A stretch of DNA of 46,524 bases from an uncultured Bacilli bacterium (GCA_947632375.1 CANRPF010000009.1:1-46524); one strand, 5' to 3'. Positions 25,313-34,913 are shown, counted from the stretch's first letter. Numbers and translations are program-made. Notes: a model not told the origin generated them from the letters alone.

Positions 25313-26500
25313 ATGAATAAGATAGCGATAATAGTAACTAATAAATCTTTACTTAGCAATTATATATTTAAATATAAATTAGTTAGTGATGATGATAGTA
25401 GAGATATTTATACTAATGTATATAATAATAGAAAAATAATAGCAATGAAATGTGATACAGGTAAAACGTCTACAGCAAGTGCTACTCAATATTTAATTGA
25501 TAAATATAATGTAGATGCAGTTATAAATGCAGGAGTAGCAGTTGGTATAAGTAAAGTTGTAAAATTATTTGATATAGTTATAGGTGATGTTATTTATTAT
25601 GATGATTTAAAATATAATTTTAATATTTCTAATACTTTAATAAATATTTCTAAAAAAGTTATTGAATTAATGGATTTAAATTATTATTTTAATAAAATAG
25701 CAAGTGGAGATAAAATAATAGACAAATTAAATATAAAAAATGATTTATCTTTAAAATATGATGTCGCTGCAATAGATTTAGAATGTGCAAGTATTGCACA
25801 TACTTGTAAAATGAATAACGTATTATTTCTTCCTGTAAAAATTATTGGTGAAACTTTAAATGATAAAGAAGAGAATGAAGAATCTTTAATCTTTAAAGTT
25901 AGTGAAGTATCTTCTTTAATTATGGATAGTATATTTGATTATTTTATTAGTCAAAATAATCAAGATAGAATATATTTAAAAATACCAGAATTTGATGAAT
26001 TAGATTATTATAAAGAAATATTAGCTGATGAAAAAACTATGAGTTATAATAGTGGATATGATTTAAACTTAGATGGTTATGATTATGAAAGTGGTTGTAT
26101 AAAAAGTTTTGATGTAGATAAATGGTATAAAAAAATAACTACAGATAAAAATAGATATTTTGCTTATATAATTGATAGTATATCTAATAGTCCTGTAGGT
26201 TATGTAACTTTTCATTTAGACGAAAAAACATTAAAACATCGTTTAGGTATTGTAGTAAATTATTCATATAGAAATAGAGGTTATGCAACAAAAGCATTAA
26301 AAAAAATATGTGATATAGCATTCTTAAAATATGGAGTAAATAGTTTAGTTGTAAATATTCCATACCATATGAATTATGCATTAAAACTTGCTAAAAAGGG
26401 AGGATTTATAGATACTAATAACGATTATTTTGTAAATAAATTTGGTAAAAGAGAAAGATGTATAGTTTTAGAATTAAATAAAATTGACTATATAGATTAA
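25313..26500 (+). CDS. MTA/SAH nucleosidase-like domain fused to a GNAT acetyltransferase
   Basis: 395 residues. Residues 1-~215 follow the PNP/MtnN fold: T-G-K-T-S-T-A-S-A-T, D-A-V-I-N-A-G-V-A-V-G, F-D-I-V-I-G-D, A-S-G-D, and A-A-I-D-L-E-C-A-S-I-A-H (the M-E-G/A-T region, with the substrate Glu kept). The catalytic pair looks lost: E. coli MtnN Glu12 (A-M-E-E-E) aligns with V-T-N-K-S, and Asp197 (I-S-D) aligns with I-G-E. Residues ~225-395 are a GNAT domain: G-Y-V-T-F-H-L, then G-I-V-V-N-Y-S-Y-R-N-R-G-Y-A-T-K-A-L (acetyl-CoA loop R-N-R-G-Y-A) and A-L-K-L-A-K-K-G-G-F. The fused product might acetylate a nucleoside-like ligand, but the substrate is unknown. Alone, with its own RBS. Confidence 0.75.
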   Translation: MNKIAIIVTNKSLLSNYIFKYKLVSDDDSRDIYTNVYNNRKIIAMKCDTGKTSTASATQYLIDKYNVDAVINAGVAVGISKVVKLFDIVIGDVIYYDDLKYNFNISNTLINISKKVIELMDLNYYFNKIASGDKIIDKLNIKNDLSLKYDVAAIDLECASIAHTCKMNNVLFLPVKIIGETLNDKEENEESLIFKVSEVSSLIMDSIFDYFISQNNQDRIYLKIPEFDELDYYKEILADEKTMSYNSGYDLNLDGYDYESGCIKSFDVDKWYKKITTDKNRYFAYIIDSISNSPVGYVTFHLDEKTLKHRLGIVVNYSYRNRGYATKALKKICDIAFLKYGVNSLVVNIPYHMNYALKLAKKGGFIDTNNDYFVNKFGKRERCIVLELNKIDYID

Positions 26501-26514
26501 ATAATATAGTCAAT
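26483..26514. terminator. Inverted repeat between the fusion gene and clpP
   Basis: A perfect 11-bp stem, ATTGACTATAT and ATATAGTCAAT, with both stop codons in its loop. A T-rich stretch follows on the minus strand, so it fits as the clpP terminator. Confidence 0.6.
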
Positions 26515-27063
26515 AATTCCATATTCTAAAGCTTCTTTTGAATTTAAATACTTATCTCGCTCAGTATCTTTTTCTATTTTTTTAAGTTTTTGATTTGTTA
26601 AATTTGATAACATAGTATTCAAAAGCTTTTTTTTCGCTATAATTCTTTTAGCATTTATTTCTATATCAGTCGCTTGTCCACTAGTTTGACCAAGAGGTTG
26701 ATGAATCATAACTTCAGAATTTTTTAAAGAATATCTTTTTCCTTTCTTTCCATTAGCAAGTATTAAAGAAGCCATTGAAGCAGCCATACCTGTTACAGTA
26801 GTTCTAACATCACTTTTTATATAATTCATAGTATCTATTATTGCAAGTCCTGAAGTAACACTTCCACCAGGACTATTTATATATATGTCTATATCATTAT
26901 GATTAAGTGAATCTAAATATAATAATTCTGATATTATTAAATTAGATAAATTATCGTTTATTTCTCCATTTATAAAAACAATTCTACTTTCTAAAAGTTT
27001 AGAGTATATATCGTATACTTTTTCACCATTAATTGTACTTTCTTGAATAGTAGGAATGAACAT
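26497..27063 (-). CDS. clpP: ATP-dependent Clp protease proteolytic subunit
   Basis: 188 residues, normal ClpP length. The catalytic triad is Ser96 in G-M-A-A-S-M-A-S, His121 in M-I-H-Q-P-L-G, and Asp in D-T-E-R-D. N-S-P-G-G-S-V and the S-K-E-A-L-E-Y-G-I-I-D end are also present. It forms the barrel peptidase of ClpXP/ClpCP. Its stop overlaps that of the convergent fusion gene by 4 bp. Confidence 0.95.
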   Translation of the reverse strand: MFIPTIQESTINGEKVYDIYSKLLESRIVFINGEINDNLSNLIISELLYLDSLNHNDIDIYINSPGGSVTSGLAIIDTMNYIKSDVRTTVTGMAASMASLILANGKKGKRYSLKNSEVMIHQPLGQTSGQATDIEINAKRIIAKKKLLNTMLSNLTNQKLKKIEKDTERDKYLNSKEALEYGIIDYII

Positions 27064-27177
27064 GTTTTATCACCTAGTTATATTTTATTTATAATTTACA
27101 TATTAATACTAAAAAAATTATGACAAAATATTTTAATATATGATAGAATATATTTAAAGATAGTAAAGAGGGATATA

Positions 27178-28620
27178 ATGGATAATTCTAAAAGTGAAAA
27201 AGCTGGTTTAAAATTCTTATTTATAATTGCCGCTAAAGAAGTATTAAACTGCGATGTAAAGTTTTGTCATAGTCTAGATATAGGTATGAGAGGACAATTT
27301 ATATCAAAAAGAAAAATAACTTCTAATGATATTAATATATTAGATAAAAAAATAAGATCATATATTAAACAAGAATTTCCAATATTAAAAATAACTGTAA
27401 GTAGTAAAGATGCTATAAATTATTATAATAGATATAATGAATTTGAAAAAGCAGAAAGTATAGAAAACGTAATAAATGATACAGTAACTTTAAATGAATT
27501 ATTAGGACAATATAATTACTTTTTTTCAAATATAGTTGAAAATACTAAATTAGTAAAAGATTTTAGAATAATTAATTTAGGAAATAATAACTTTGTTTTA
27601 GTAGATAATTATATAGGTAAAGATTTTATAAATAAAAAAAATATATTAAATGAATTTAATAAATATAATGAATGGATTAATTTACAAAATATTCACTTTG
27701 TAAGTGATTTAAATAAAATAATTTCTTTAGGAGAAATAGAAAACTTTATTAAGAAAAACGATATTATTATAGATGAAGCAATAATGAAAGTTGCTGAAGA
27801 AATATTTAGATTAAAGAAAAAAGTTGTATTTTTAGGAGGACCTAGTAGTAGTGGAAAAACAACTACAGCAAGAAAATTAGGTTTATATTTAAATGCATTA
27901 GGTAAAAAAACTATAAAAATAAGTTTAGATGATTATTATAAAGAATTAGATGAAATATTACCTGATGAAACGGGAAAGAAAGACTTTGAAAGTTTAAAAG
28001 CTATAGATGTAAATTTATTTAGAAAACATTTAAATGATTTACTAAATGGAAAAGAAGTAATATTACCTAAATATGTATTTCAAAAATATACTAAGACATT
28101 TGATAGTGATCCAATAAAATTAACAGAAGATGATATTATATTAGTTGAAGGATTGCATGGTTTAAATGGAGAAGTTAGCAAAAACTTAGATAAAAGATAT
28201 AAATATAAAGTATACGTTAGTCCATTTACTCCTTTAACTATTGATAGACATAATTATGTTTCAACAACAGAAGTAAGATTAATGAGAAGAATAGTAAGAG
28301 ATAATAGAACTAGAGGAGTAAATGCTGAAAAGACATTAGAATCATGGAATTTAGTTAGAAAAGGGGAAGAAGAAAATATATTTCCGTATACAGATGAGGC
28401 AGATGTTATTTTAAATACTGCATATATTTATGAAATTGGAGTTTTAAAAGTATATGTAGAGCCTCTTTTATACACAGTAAAAATGGATAGTCCATATTAT
28501 ACTATGGCCAGAAGATTATTAGATAGTTTGAAAAACTTTTTCCCAATAAGTAGTGAATACTTAGCAAGTGATAATGTTTTAAGAGAATTTATTGGTAAAT
28601 CTGAATTTAATGAAGGGTAG
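27178..28620 (+). CDS. Uridine kinase-like protein with N-terminal tRNA-synthetase-like domain
   Basis: 480 residues. The C-terminal half is a phosphoribulokinase/uridine kinase fold: P-loop G-G-P-S-S-S-G-K-T-T (220-229), I-S-L-D-D-Y-Y, I-I-L-V-E-G-L-H-G-L-N, and T-E-V-R-L-M-R-R-I-V-R-D. The first ~200 residues resemble the ThrRS second additional domain found fused to such kinases, including G-M-R-G-Q-F-I. Such fused nucleoside kinases are widespread in Bacillota, usually annotated as uridine kinase. RBS GAGGG. It lies 9 bp upstream of gap. Confidence 0.82.
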   Translation: MDNSKSEKAGLKFLFIIAAKEVLNCDVKFCHSLDIGMRGQFISKRKITSNDINILDKKIRSYIKQEFPILKITVSSKDAINYYNRYNEFEKAESIENVINDTVTLNELLGQYNYFFSNIVENTKLVKDFRIINLGNNNFVLVDNYIGKDFINKKNILNEFNKYNEWINLQNIHFVSDLNKIISLGEIENFIKKNDIIIDEAIMKVAEEIFRLKKKVVFLGGPSSSGKTTTARKLGLYLNALGKKTIKISLDDYYKELDEILPDETGKKDFESLKAIDVNLFRKHLNDLLNGKEVILPKYVFQKYTKTFDSDPIKLTEDDIILVEGLHGLNGEVSKNLDKRYKYKVYVSPFTPLTIDRHNYVSTTEVRLMRRIVRDNRTRGVNAEKTLESWNLVRKGEEENIFPYTDEADVILNTAYIYEIGVLKVYVEPLLYTVKMDSPYYTMARRLLDSLKNFFPISSEYLASDNVLREFIGKSEFNEG

Positions 28621-28629
28621 GAGAAAATT

Positions 28630-29634
28630 ATGAAAAAGATTGCAATTAATGGATTTGGAAGAATAGGAAGATTGGCATTTAGATTACTTACAGAGGATGA
28701 CGAATTTGAAGTAGTTGCTATTAATGATTTAACAACTGCAGAAGAATTAGCATATTATTTAAAATATGATACTAATCATAGAGCTTGGGAACAAGAATCT
28801 ATAAGCTTTGAAAAAGATTATTTAATGTATAATGATAAAAAAATAAAAGTTTATAGTGAAAAAGATCCAGCATTACTTCCTTGGAGAGAACTTGATATAG
28901 ATTTAGTTTTAGAATGTACAGGATTGTTTACAAAATTAGAAGATGCATATAAACATATTGTTGCAGGAGCTAAACATGTTATAATTTCTGCACCAGCTAA
29001 AGGTGATATGAAAACTATAGTATATGGTGTAAATGATGATATTTTAGATGGTACAGAAGCTGTTATAAGTGCAGCAAGTTGTACAACTAACTGTCTTGCA
29101 CCTGTAGTTGATATATTAAATAAAGAATATGGTATAAAAAGAGGGTTTATGACAACAATACATGCCATAACTAATGACCAAGCAACTTTAGATGTACCTC
29201 ATAAAAAAGGTATTTTATCAAGAAGAGGTAGAGCAGCAAGCTTAAACATAATTCCAGCATCAACAGGCGCTGCAAGTGCTATTGGAAAAGTAATACCTTC
29301 TTTAGATAAAATATTAGATGGTAAAGCATTTAGAGTTCCTGTAGGTGATGGTTCTGTTATTGATTTAAGTTTAGAATTAGATAAAAAAGTAACAGAAGAA
29401 GAAATTAATGAATTATTTAAATCTAAAGAAAACGATGTTATAAAAATAACAATGGATCCTGTAGTATCAAGTGATATATTAGGAACAAGAGTAGGAGCTT
29501 TAGTTGATGGATTATCTACTACAGTATTAGATGCAAATGGAACTCAATTAGTTAAAGTGGTTGCATGGTATGATAATGAAATGGGATATACATCACAAAT
29601 GATTAAGACGATGAAAGTACTTTTAAATAAGTAA
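28630..29634 (+). CDS. gap: Glyceraldehyde-3-phosphate dehydrogenase
   Basis: 334 residues, full length. The NAD-binding start is K-I-A-I-N-G-F-G-R-I-G-R. The catalytic Cys151 lies in S-A-A-S-C-T-T-N-C, with H-A-I-T-N-D-Q and the final W-Y-D-N-E-M-G-Y. It makes 1,3-bisphosphoglycerate in glycolysis. Asp33 of I-N-D-L suggests NAD preference. Confidence 0.96.
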   Translation: MKKIAINGFGRIGRLAFRLLTEDDEFEVVAINDLTTAEELAYYLKYDTNHRAWEQESISFEKDYLMYNDKKIKVYSEKDPALLPWRELDIDLVLECTGLFTKLEDAYKHIVAGAKHVIISAPAKGDMKTIVYGVNDDILDGTEAVISAASCTTNCLAPVVDILNKEYGIKRGFMTTIHAITNDQATLDVPHKKGILSRRGRAASLNIIPASTGAASAIGKVIPSLDKILDGKAFRVPVGDGSVIDLSLELDKKVTEEEINELFKSKENDVIKITMDPVVSSDILGTRVGALVDGLSTTVLDANGTQLVKVVAWYDNEMGYTSQMIKTMKVLLNK

Positions 29635-29645
29635 TCGTCTTTTTT
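29605..29645 (+). terminator. Terminator of gap
   Basis: AAGACGAT (29605-29612) pairs with ATCGTCTT (29634-29641) around the last codons, then a T-run. The loop is long (21 nt). Confidence 0.55.
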
Positions 29646-29701
29646 ATTGGCTTTAAAAAATTAATATGCTATACTTAAAATGTAAGAAAGAGTATTATTT
29701 C

Positions 29702-30385
29702 ATGAGTAGTAATGTAAGAAATTGGAAAAAATTTAATTATGTTTTTCTTAAACAATTTTATATAGGTTTAAAGCATAATGAAGTAAAACCTTATGATGAA
29801 AGTCTTATAAGTAAATTAAGACATGTTTATGATAATGGACTTCCAATTTCTTTAATTTTATTATCTGATAGTTTTAAATTAGATAATGGTTTTTTACAAT
29901 CTATTTATATAGCATTAGCATTAGAAGATAAAGATTATACTTTAGTATCTGCTAATATAAATAGTTTTTTATTAAATCCAATATTAATAGATGAAAAAAC
30001 TAATGATAAAGAATATTATTATTTAGAAATAAAAGATAATTTTGATACAGAATGGGTAATAGATACAAGAGGAGGATATATTTTTAAAAAAAGTTTATTT
30101 AAACAATTACAAAAACCTATTGTAAAAAGAAAATATACAAAAGAAGAAGTAATGAATATGAAAGAATATACTAATGTAAAATCTATTTATGATGTAGATA
30201 ATGAAATAATACTAAATAATGTATTAAAATTTGAAAGACAACAATTTGATAAAGATATATATACAAATTTATTAGAAGATGAAATTAAAAAAGTAAAAGA
30301 AGAATTAGCATCTAATAAAACATTTTGTGAAAGTAAACAAAGAATAAAAGAAATACTTTTAGAGTTTAAAAAAAGTGCAATATAA
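29702..30385 (+). CDS. Hypothetical protein, unrecognised
   Basis: 227 residues from ATG 29702, preceded by AAGAAAGAG. An in-frame ATG at 29666 lies close to the gap terminator and has no RBS. No signal or membrane segment. The first half is hydrophobic/aromatic (N-W-K-K-F-N-Y-V-F-L-K-Q-F-Y), with D-T-E-W-V-I-D-T-R-G-G near residue ~120, a pattern seen in small cysteine-protease-like folds. The last ~60 residues are a charged helix (K-K-V-K-E-E-L-A-S and on). It lies upstream of cmk with 24 bp between. No function assigned. Confidence 0.6.
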   Translation: MSSNVRNWKKFNYVFLKQFYIGLKHNEVKPYDESLISKLRHVYDNGLPISLILLSDSFKLDNGFLQSIYIALALEDKDYTLVSANINSFLLNPILIDEKTNDKEYYYLEIKDNFDTEWVIDTRGGYIFKKSLFKQLQKPIVKRKYTKEEVMNMKEYTNVKSIYDVDNEIILNNVLKFERQQFDKDIYTNLLEDEIKKVKEELASNKTFCESKQRIKEILLEFKKSAI

Positions 30386-30409
30386 CTATACTATAAGAAA
30401 GGAGACAAT

Positions 30410-31048
30410 ATGATAATTGCAATAGATGGACCTAGTGGAGCGGGTAAAGGAAAAGTTGCTGATATGCTTGCAGAAAAATTAAATTATATAAGATTAGATA
30501 CAGGAGCAACTTATAGATGTGTAGCTTTAAAAACTATAGAAAATAAAATAGATATATCTGAAGAAGAAAAAATAATAAATATCGCTAAAAATATAAATAT
30601 AGATATATTAGAAGATAAAATATATTTAAATAATAAAGATGTAACTAAAAAAATAAGAGAATATGATGTTACTAAAATAGTATCCCCTATATCAAGTATA
30701 GTTGAAGTTAGAAAAATATTAGTTAATTGGCAAAGAAACTTTGTTAAAGGTAAAAATGTAGTTGTAGATGGAAGAGATACAACTACTTATGTTTTTCCTA
30801 ATGCTAATATAAAAATATATTTAGATGCTGAAATAAACTTACGAGCTAAAAGAAGATATGAAGAATATAAAAAGAATAATCAAAATATTAGTTTAAATGA
30901 GATAATTGACAATATAAAAAATAGAGATTATAATGATATGCATAAAAAAGTTGGTTCATTAAAAAGAGCTAAAGATGCAATTTATATAGATTCAACACAT
31001 ATGAATGCTTTAGAAGTTGTAAATGAAATATTAAAATATATAAAATAA
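30410..31048 (+). CDS. cmk: Cytidylate kinase
   Basis: 212 residues. P-loop I-A-I-D-G-P-S-G-A-G-K-G-K, then L-D-T-G-A-T-Y-R-C-V-A, the CMP-binding I-R-E-Y-D-V-T-K-I-V-S-P, V-V-D-G-R-D-T-T, and the lid region R-A-K-R-R-Y-E-E. It phosphorylates CMP and dCMP. The usual G-T-V-V-F-P-D-A is T-Y-V-F-P-N-A here. RBS AAAGGAG. It lies 14 bp upstream of alaS. Confidence 0.92.
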   Translation: MIIAIDGPSGAGKGKVADMLAEKLNYIRLDTGATYRCVALKTIENKIDISEEEKIINIAKNINIDILEDKIYLNNKDVTKKIREYDVTKIVSPISSIVEVRKILVNWQRNFVKGKNVVVDGRDTTTYVFPNANIKIYLDAEINLRAKRRYEEYKKNNQNISLNEIIDNIKNRDYNDMHKKVGSLKRAKDAIYIDSTHMNALEVVNEILKYIK

Positions 31049-31062
31049 GGAAGTGCTTAAAT

Positions 31063-32808
31063 ATGAATTTAAAAGATTTATATATAGATTTTTTTGTTAG
31101 AAAAGGACATAAACAAATACCTTCTGCGCCTGTAGTACCTGAAAATGATCCAAGTGTATTATTTAATACAGCAGGAATGCAACCATTAATACCTTATTTA
31201 ATGGGAGAACAACATCCTTATGGAACTAGATTAGTAGATGTTCAAAAATGTATAAGAACTAATGATTTAGAAAATATTGGTGATACATATCACCATACTT
31301 TTTTTGAAATGTTAGGAAATTGGAGTTTAGGAGATTATTTCAAAGAAGAAAGTATAAACTATAGTTTTGAATTCCTAACAAAAGTGTTAAATATACCAAT
31401 AGAAAAATTAGGAGTAACTATATTTAAAGGAAATGACTTAATACCAAAAGATGAAGAAACAAAAAAAATATGGTTAAGTTTAGGTATAAAAGAAGAAAGA
31501 ATAAAAGAAACAGAAATAGATAATTTTTGGATAGCAGGAGAAACAGGACCATGTGGGCCAGATACAGAAATATTTTATTTTAGAAGCGATGAAGAAATAC
31601 CAGAATATTTTGACCCAGAAGATACAAGATGGGTAGAAATATGGAATAATGTATTCATGCAATATAAAAAAGACGAAACAGGAATACATGAATTACCTAA
31701 AAAAAATGTAGATACAGGAATGGGTGTAGAAAGAGTAGTTGCTATTTTAGAAGGCGTAAATGATAATTATGAATCTTCTATATGGAAAAGTACAATTAAA
31801 CTATTAGAACAAATAACAGGATTATCTTATTATGGAAATGAAAGAAGTATGAGAATTATTGCAGACCATATAAGAACAGCAGTATTTATATCAGCTGATC
31901 CAACAGGAATAAAACCATCTAATACAGATCAAGGATATATTTTAAGAAGATTAATAAGAGGTGCAATAAGACATGCTAAAAATCTAAATATAGATAATAA
32001 TACTGATTGGGAACAACTACTTGCAAAAAATATAATAAATGAATATAAAAAATACTATAAAGAATTAGAAGAAAATGAACAAGTAGTATTAGATGTATTA
32101 AAAAATGAAAAAATAAAATTTAATAGAACTTTAGAAAAAGGACTAAAAGAATTCGAAAAAATAATAAATAATTTAAAAGATAATAAACTAGATAAAGATA
32201 ATGCATTTAAATTATATGATACTTATGGATTCCCAATAGAACTAACAGAAGAATTAGCTCATGAAAAAAATATTTCAGTAGATAAAGAAGGCTTCAAAGA
32301 AAAATTTAAAGCTCATCAAGAACTATCAAGAAAAGGTTCAGAAGAAAAATTTAAAGGTGGATTAGCATCAAGAGGAGAACAAGAAACAAAATATCATACT
32401 GCAACCCATTTATTAAATGCTGCTTTAAAACAAGTAGTAGGAGATTATGTTCACCAAAAGGGTAGCAACATAACAACTGAAAGAATGCGTTTTGATTTCT
32501 CATGTGATCATAAATTAACAGAAGAAGAAAAACAAAAAGTAGAAGACTTAGTAAATAAATGGATTAAAGAAGATTTAAAAGTAACAAAAGAAGAAATGGA
32601 TAAAGAAACAGCATTAAAAAGTGGAGCAGAATGTATGTTTATAGAAAGATATCCTGATATAGTTACAGTATATAGTATTGGAAATGTATCTAAAGAATTA
32701 TGTGGAGGTCCTCACGTTACACATACCTCAGTTTTAGGAACATTTAAAATAATAAAAGAAGAAGCCTCTTCTAGTGGAGTAAGAAGAATAAAGGCAATCT
32801 TAAATTAA
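31063..32808 (+). CDS. alaS: Alanyl-tRNA synthetase, short form lacking the C-Ala domain
   Basis: 581 residues against about 870 in typical bacteria. The catalytic core is complete: F-F-x-x-K-G-H, N-T-A-G-M-Q-P, C-I-R-T-N-D-L-E-N-I-G, F-F-E-M-L-G-N-W-S-L-G-D-Y-F, E-T-G-P-C-G-P, V-W-N/E-I-W-N-N-V-F-M-Q and G-M-G-V-E-R. The editing domain is present: H-T-A-T-H-L-L-N-A-A, then C-G-G-P-H-V. The protein stops right after S-S-G-V-R-R-I-K-A, where other AlaRS enter the coiled coil and C-Ala (DHHA1) domain. The stop is followed on the next base by the 5' cassette of paralog E. No C-Ala remnant appears downstream. Either a natural short AlaRS or a truncation at a cassette insertion. Confidence 0.93.
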   Translation: MNLKDLYIDFFVRKGHKQIPSAPVVPENDPSVLFNTAGMQPLIPYLMGEQHPYGTRLVDVQKCIRTNDLENIGDTYHHTFFEMLGNWSLGDYFKEESINYSFEFLTKVLNIPIEKLGVTIFKGNDLIPKDEETKKIWLSLGIKEERIKETEIDNFWIAGETGPCGPDTEIFYFRSDEEIPEYFDPEDTRWVEIWNNVFMQYKKDETGIHELPKKNVDTGMGVERVVAILEGVNDNYESSIWKSTIKLLEQITGLSYYGNERSMRIIADHIRTAVFISADPTGIKPSNTDQGYILRRLIRGAIRHAKNLNIDNNTDWEQLLAKNIINEYKKYYKELEENEQVVLDVLKNEKIKFNRTLEKGLKEFEKIINNLKDNKLDKDNAFKLYDTYGFPIELTEELAHEKNISVDKEGFKEKFKAHQELSRKGSEEKFKGGLASRGEQETKYHTATHLLNAALKQVVGDYVHQKGSNITTERMRFDFSCDHKLTEEEKQKVEDLVNKWIKEDLKVTKEEMDKETALKSGAECMFIERYPDIVTVYSIGNVSKELCGGPHVTHTSVLGTFKIIKEEASSSGVRRIKAILN

Positions 32809-32989
32809 ACCCCAACTACCTGTTGGGGTATTTTTATGCCAATTTATGACATAATAAATATGAAGATAGCGTAAGAGTTATCGCAATTCTTTTTTCATTG
32901 AAAAAAGACATTAATAAATATTTATTAATGTCTTTTTTCATTGAAAAAAGACATTAATAAATATTTATTAAAAGAAAAGAGGAGTAGAA
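32809..32989 (+). repeat. 5' cassette of paralog E
   Basis: Hairpin ACCCCAAC/GTTGGGGT (32809-32829) with a T-run, starting one base after the alaS stop and likely ending alaS transcription. The conserved spacer and repeat units at 32890-32932 and 32933-32971 follow, then the GAGGAG RBS. Same layout as at 19162. Confidence 0.9.
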
Positions 32990-34720
32990 ATGAATAGAAA
33001 TCAAAGAATAGTAGTAAGTATAGTGGGGATAATAATTGTGACACTTGCATTAATAGGAATAACGTATGCATATTTCTTAACCCGAATAATAGGAAATTCA
33101 ACTTCAACAAGTATATCAGGAACTTTAGCCAACTTAGAGTTAACATATGGAGATGAAGACGGAGTAATAAAAAAAACTAATATGATGCCTGGAGACGAAA
33201 TAGTAAAAAAATTTACTGTACAAAATACAGGAACAGCTAGAGTTGATAATTATGCAGTAATATTTGAAAATGTAACAAATGGATTAACAAGAAAAGAAGA
33301 TTTAATATATACATTAACTTGTTCAAGTGATGATGAAAATCCTTGTATTGGAATAGAAGATATACAATTTCCAGATGATAATGGACCAATAATATTTAAT
33401 TCAATAAATAAAGGAACAACACATTCATATACACTAACTGTAACATATAAGAATTTAGAAGATACAAACCAATCAGATGATATGGGAGCAAATTTTAGTG
33501 CAAAAGTAAATATAACAGATGGAAAGAATGCAAGCTTACCAATTAAAACTATGATACTTTTAAATAGTAATGCATCAAGAAATGGAACAACATATAGAGA
33601 TACACCATTAACAGAACCAGCTGTTAAGCCTAGCCTTGATTTAACTAGATTTATAGATAAGCCATTACAAGAATATACAATTGCTTTAAATAATGATTTC
33701 ACTATAAGTTATGATGATTCTTATATTATAGAGAATGATAATTTTATTTTTACAAATAATAATAAGCCACTATATTCAACTGTTTATAATAGTTTAAAAG
33801 GAAAATATATTGCTTATATGTTAAATAGTGATTATACAACTTACGAGGTATATGAAGTTACAAATGCAACATTATCTTCAATATCTGTTATTCCTCATTT
33901 GATGGTAAGACCAAGTGCTGAAAGTACATTAAGTAAAATTGAAGATGTATATGGAACTTCATATTATTATCGAGGAGATGTTACTGATAATTATCTAACA
34001 TTTAATAACATGTGTTGGAGAATAGTACGTATTCAAGGTGATGGTAGTATTAAAATAATTTTAGAAGATAAAACTCAAGCATGTGGTTCAGATATAAAAG
34101 CTAACAATTCTTTTATAGATCAAGGAACTTACGGGTATAGAGTATATAGTCGTGATAATATTGCTGACTATTTAAATTGTAGTCAAGATTCTAAAACATG
34201 TATGAAAAATCAATTTGATACTTGGTTTGATAGTAATTTTAAAAATGTAAAAGATAAATTAAAAGAAGAAACATGGTACTTAGGTGATACGACCAATACT
34301 CATCATTATGAACCAAATTATAATCCTAATCAATATAATAGCCATGATTTGTATGAAGCTGGCAGAAGATTACACGGATTTGGTGTTCAAAAAAGTGTGA
34401 GTTTGCTAGAGAAAGCAAATCCATTTACAAGCTATATTGCACCAATAACAGCAGATGAAGTTGCATTGGCCGGAGCAACAACATCAGAAGTTAATGGGAA
34501 TTTCACATATTATTTATATAATGATGATAGTCTTTATTGGACTTTAAGTCTTGATGAAAAATGGTATTCAGCTGATTTGGCTTTTATTGTTGGCACAAAT
34601 TTGTATAATGAATATATTATGCAAAGCGGAATAGGCCTAAGACCAACGATAGTTTTAAAAGCTGATACAAAAGTCACAGGTGAAGGTACGAAAACAAATC
34701 CTTACGTTGTAGAAAATTAA
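32990..34720 (+). CDS. Paralog E: TasA-like/lectin-like surface protein
   Basis: 576 residues, first of three in tandem. The hydrophobic segment (about 8-28) ends G-I-T-Y-A-Y-F-L-T-R. The TasA-like domain to ~180 has G-T-L-A-N-L-E-L-T-Y, N-M-M-P-G-D and a Cys pair (C-S-S-D-D-E-N-P-C), ending S-A-K-V-N-I. A divergent middle (L-K-G-K-Y-I-A-Y, V-Y-E-V-T) follows, then Y-Y-Y-R-G-D, N-N-M-C-W-R-I-V-R with Cys342 and Trp343, and a Cys pair near S-K-T-C-M-K-N-Q-F. Next are T-A-D-E-V-A-L-A-G, a variable stretch, L-R-P-T-I-V-L-K and G-E-G-T-K-T-N-P-Y. The first ~30 codons are almost base-identical to A, F and G. Exported; fibre assembly with a variable binding tip is inferred. Confidence 0.83.
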   Translation: MNRNQRIVVSIVGIIIVTLALIGITYAYFLTRIIGNSTSTSISGTLANLELTYGDEDGVIKKTNMMPGDEIVKKFTVQNTGTARVDNYAVIFENVTNGLTRKEDLIYTLTCSSDDENPCIGIEDIQFPDDNGPIIFNSINKGTTHSYTLTVTYKNLEDTNQSDDMGANFSAKVNITDGKNASLPIKTMILLNSNASRNGTTYRDTPLTEPAVKPSLDLTRFIDKPLQEYTIALNNDFTISYDDSYIIENDNFIFTNNNKPLYSTVYNSLKGKYIAYMLNSDYTTYEVYEVTNATLSSISVIPHLMVRPSAESTLSKIEDVYGTSYYYRGDVTDNYLTFNNMCWRIVRIQGDGSIKIILEDKTQACGSDIKANNSFIDQGTYGYRVYSRDNIADYLNCSQDSKTCMKNQFDTWFDSNFKNVKDKLKEETWYLGDTTNTHHYEPNYNPNQYNSHDLYEAGRRLHGFGVQKSVSLLEKANPFTSYIAPITADEVALAGATTSEVNGNFTYYLYNDDSLYWTLSLDEKWYSADLAFIVGTNLYNEYIMQSGIGLRPTIVLKADTKVTGEGTKTNPYVVEN

Positions 34721-34730
34721 ATATAAATTA

Positions 34731-34913
34731 ACCCCAACTATCTGTTGGGGTATTTTTGTTTCAATTTATGACATAATAAGTATGAAGATAGCGAAGAGTT
34801 ATCGCAATACTTTTTTTCAATGAAAAAAAGACATTAATAAATATTTATTAATGTCTTTTTTTCAATGAAAAAAAGACATTAATAAATATTTATTAAAAGA
34901 AAGAGGAGTAAGA
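34731..34913 (+). repeat. 5' cassette of paralog F, 45-nt repeat version
   Basis: Hairpin ACCCCAAC/GTTGGGGT (34731-34751), spacer, then units at 34811-34855 and 34856-34896. Here the A and T tracts are seven bases rather than six, in both arms and both units, and the unit reads TTTTTTTCAATGAAAAAAA. The symmetric change keeps the palindrome perfect. Confidence 0.9.

Noticed and set aside
33250-33702. 150-codon minus-strand ORF inside paralog E
   Set aside because: Antisense to a conserved coding region, with no RBS and no recognisable features.
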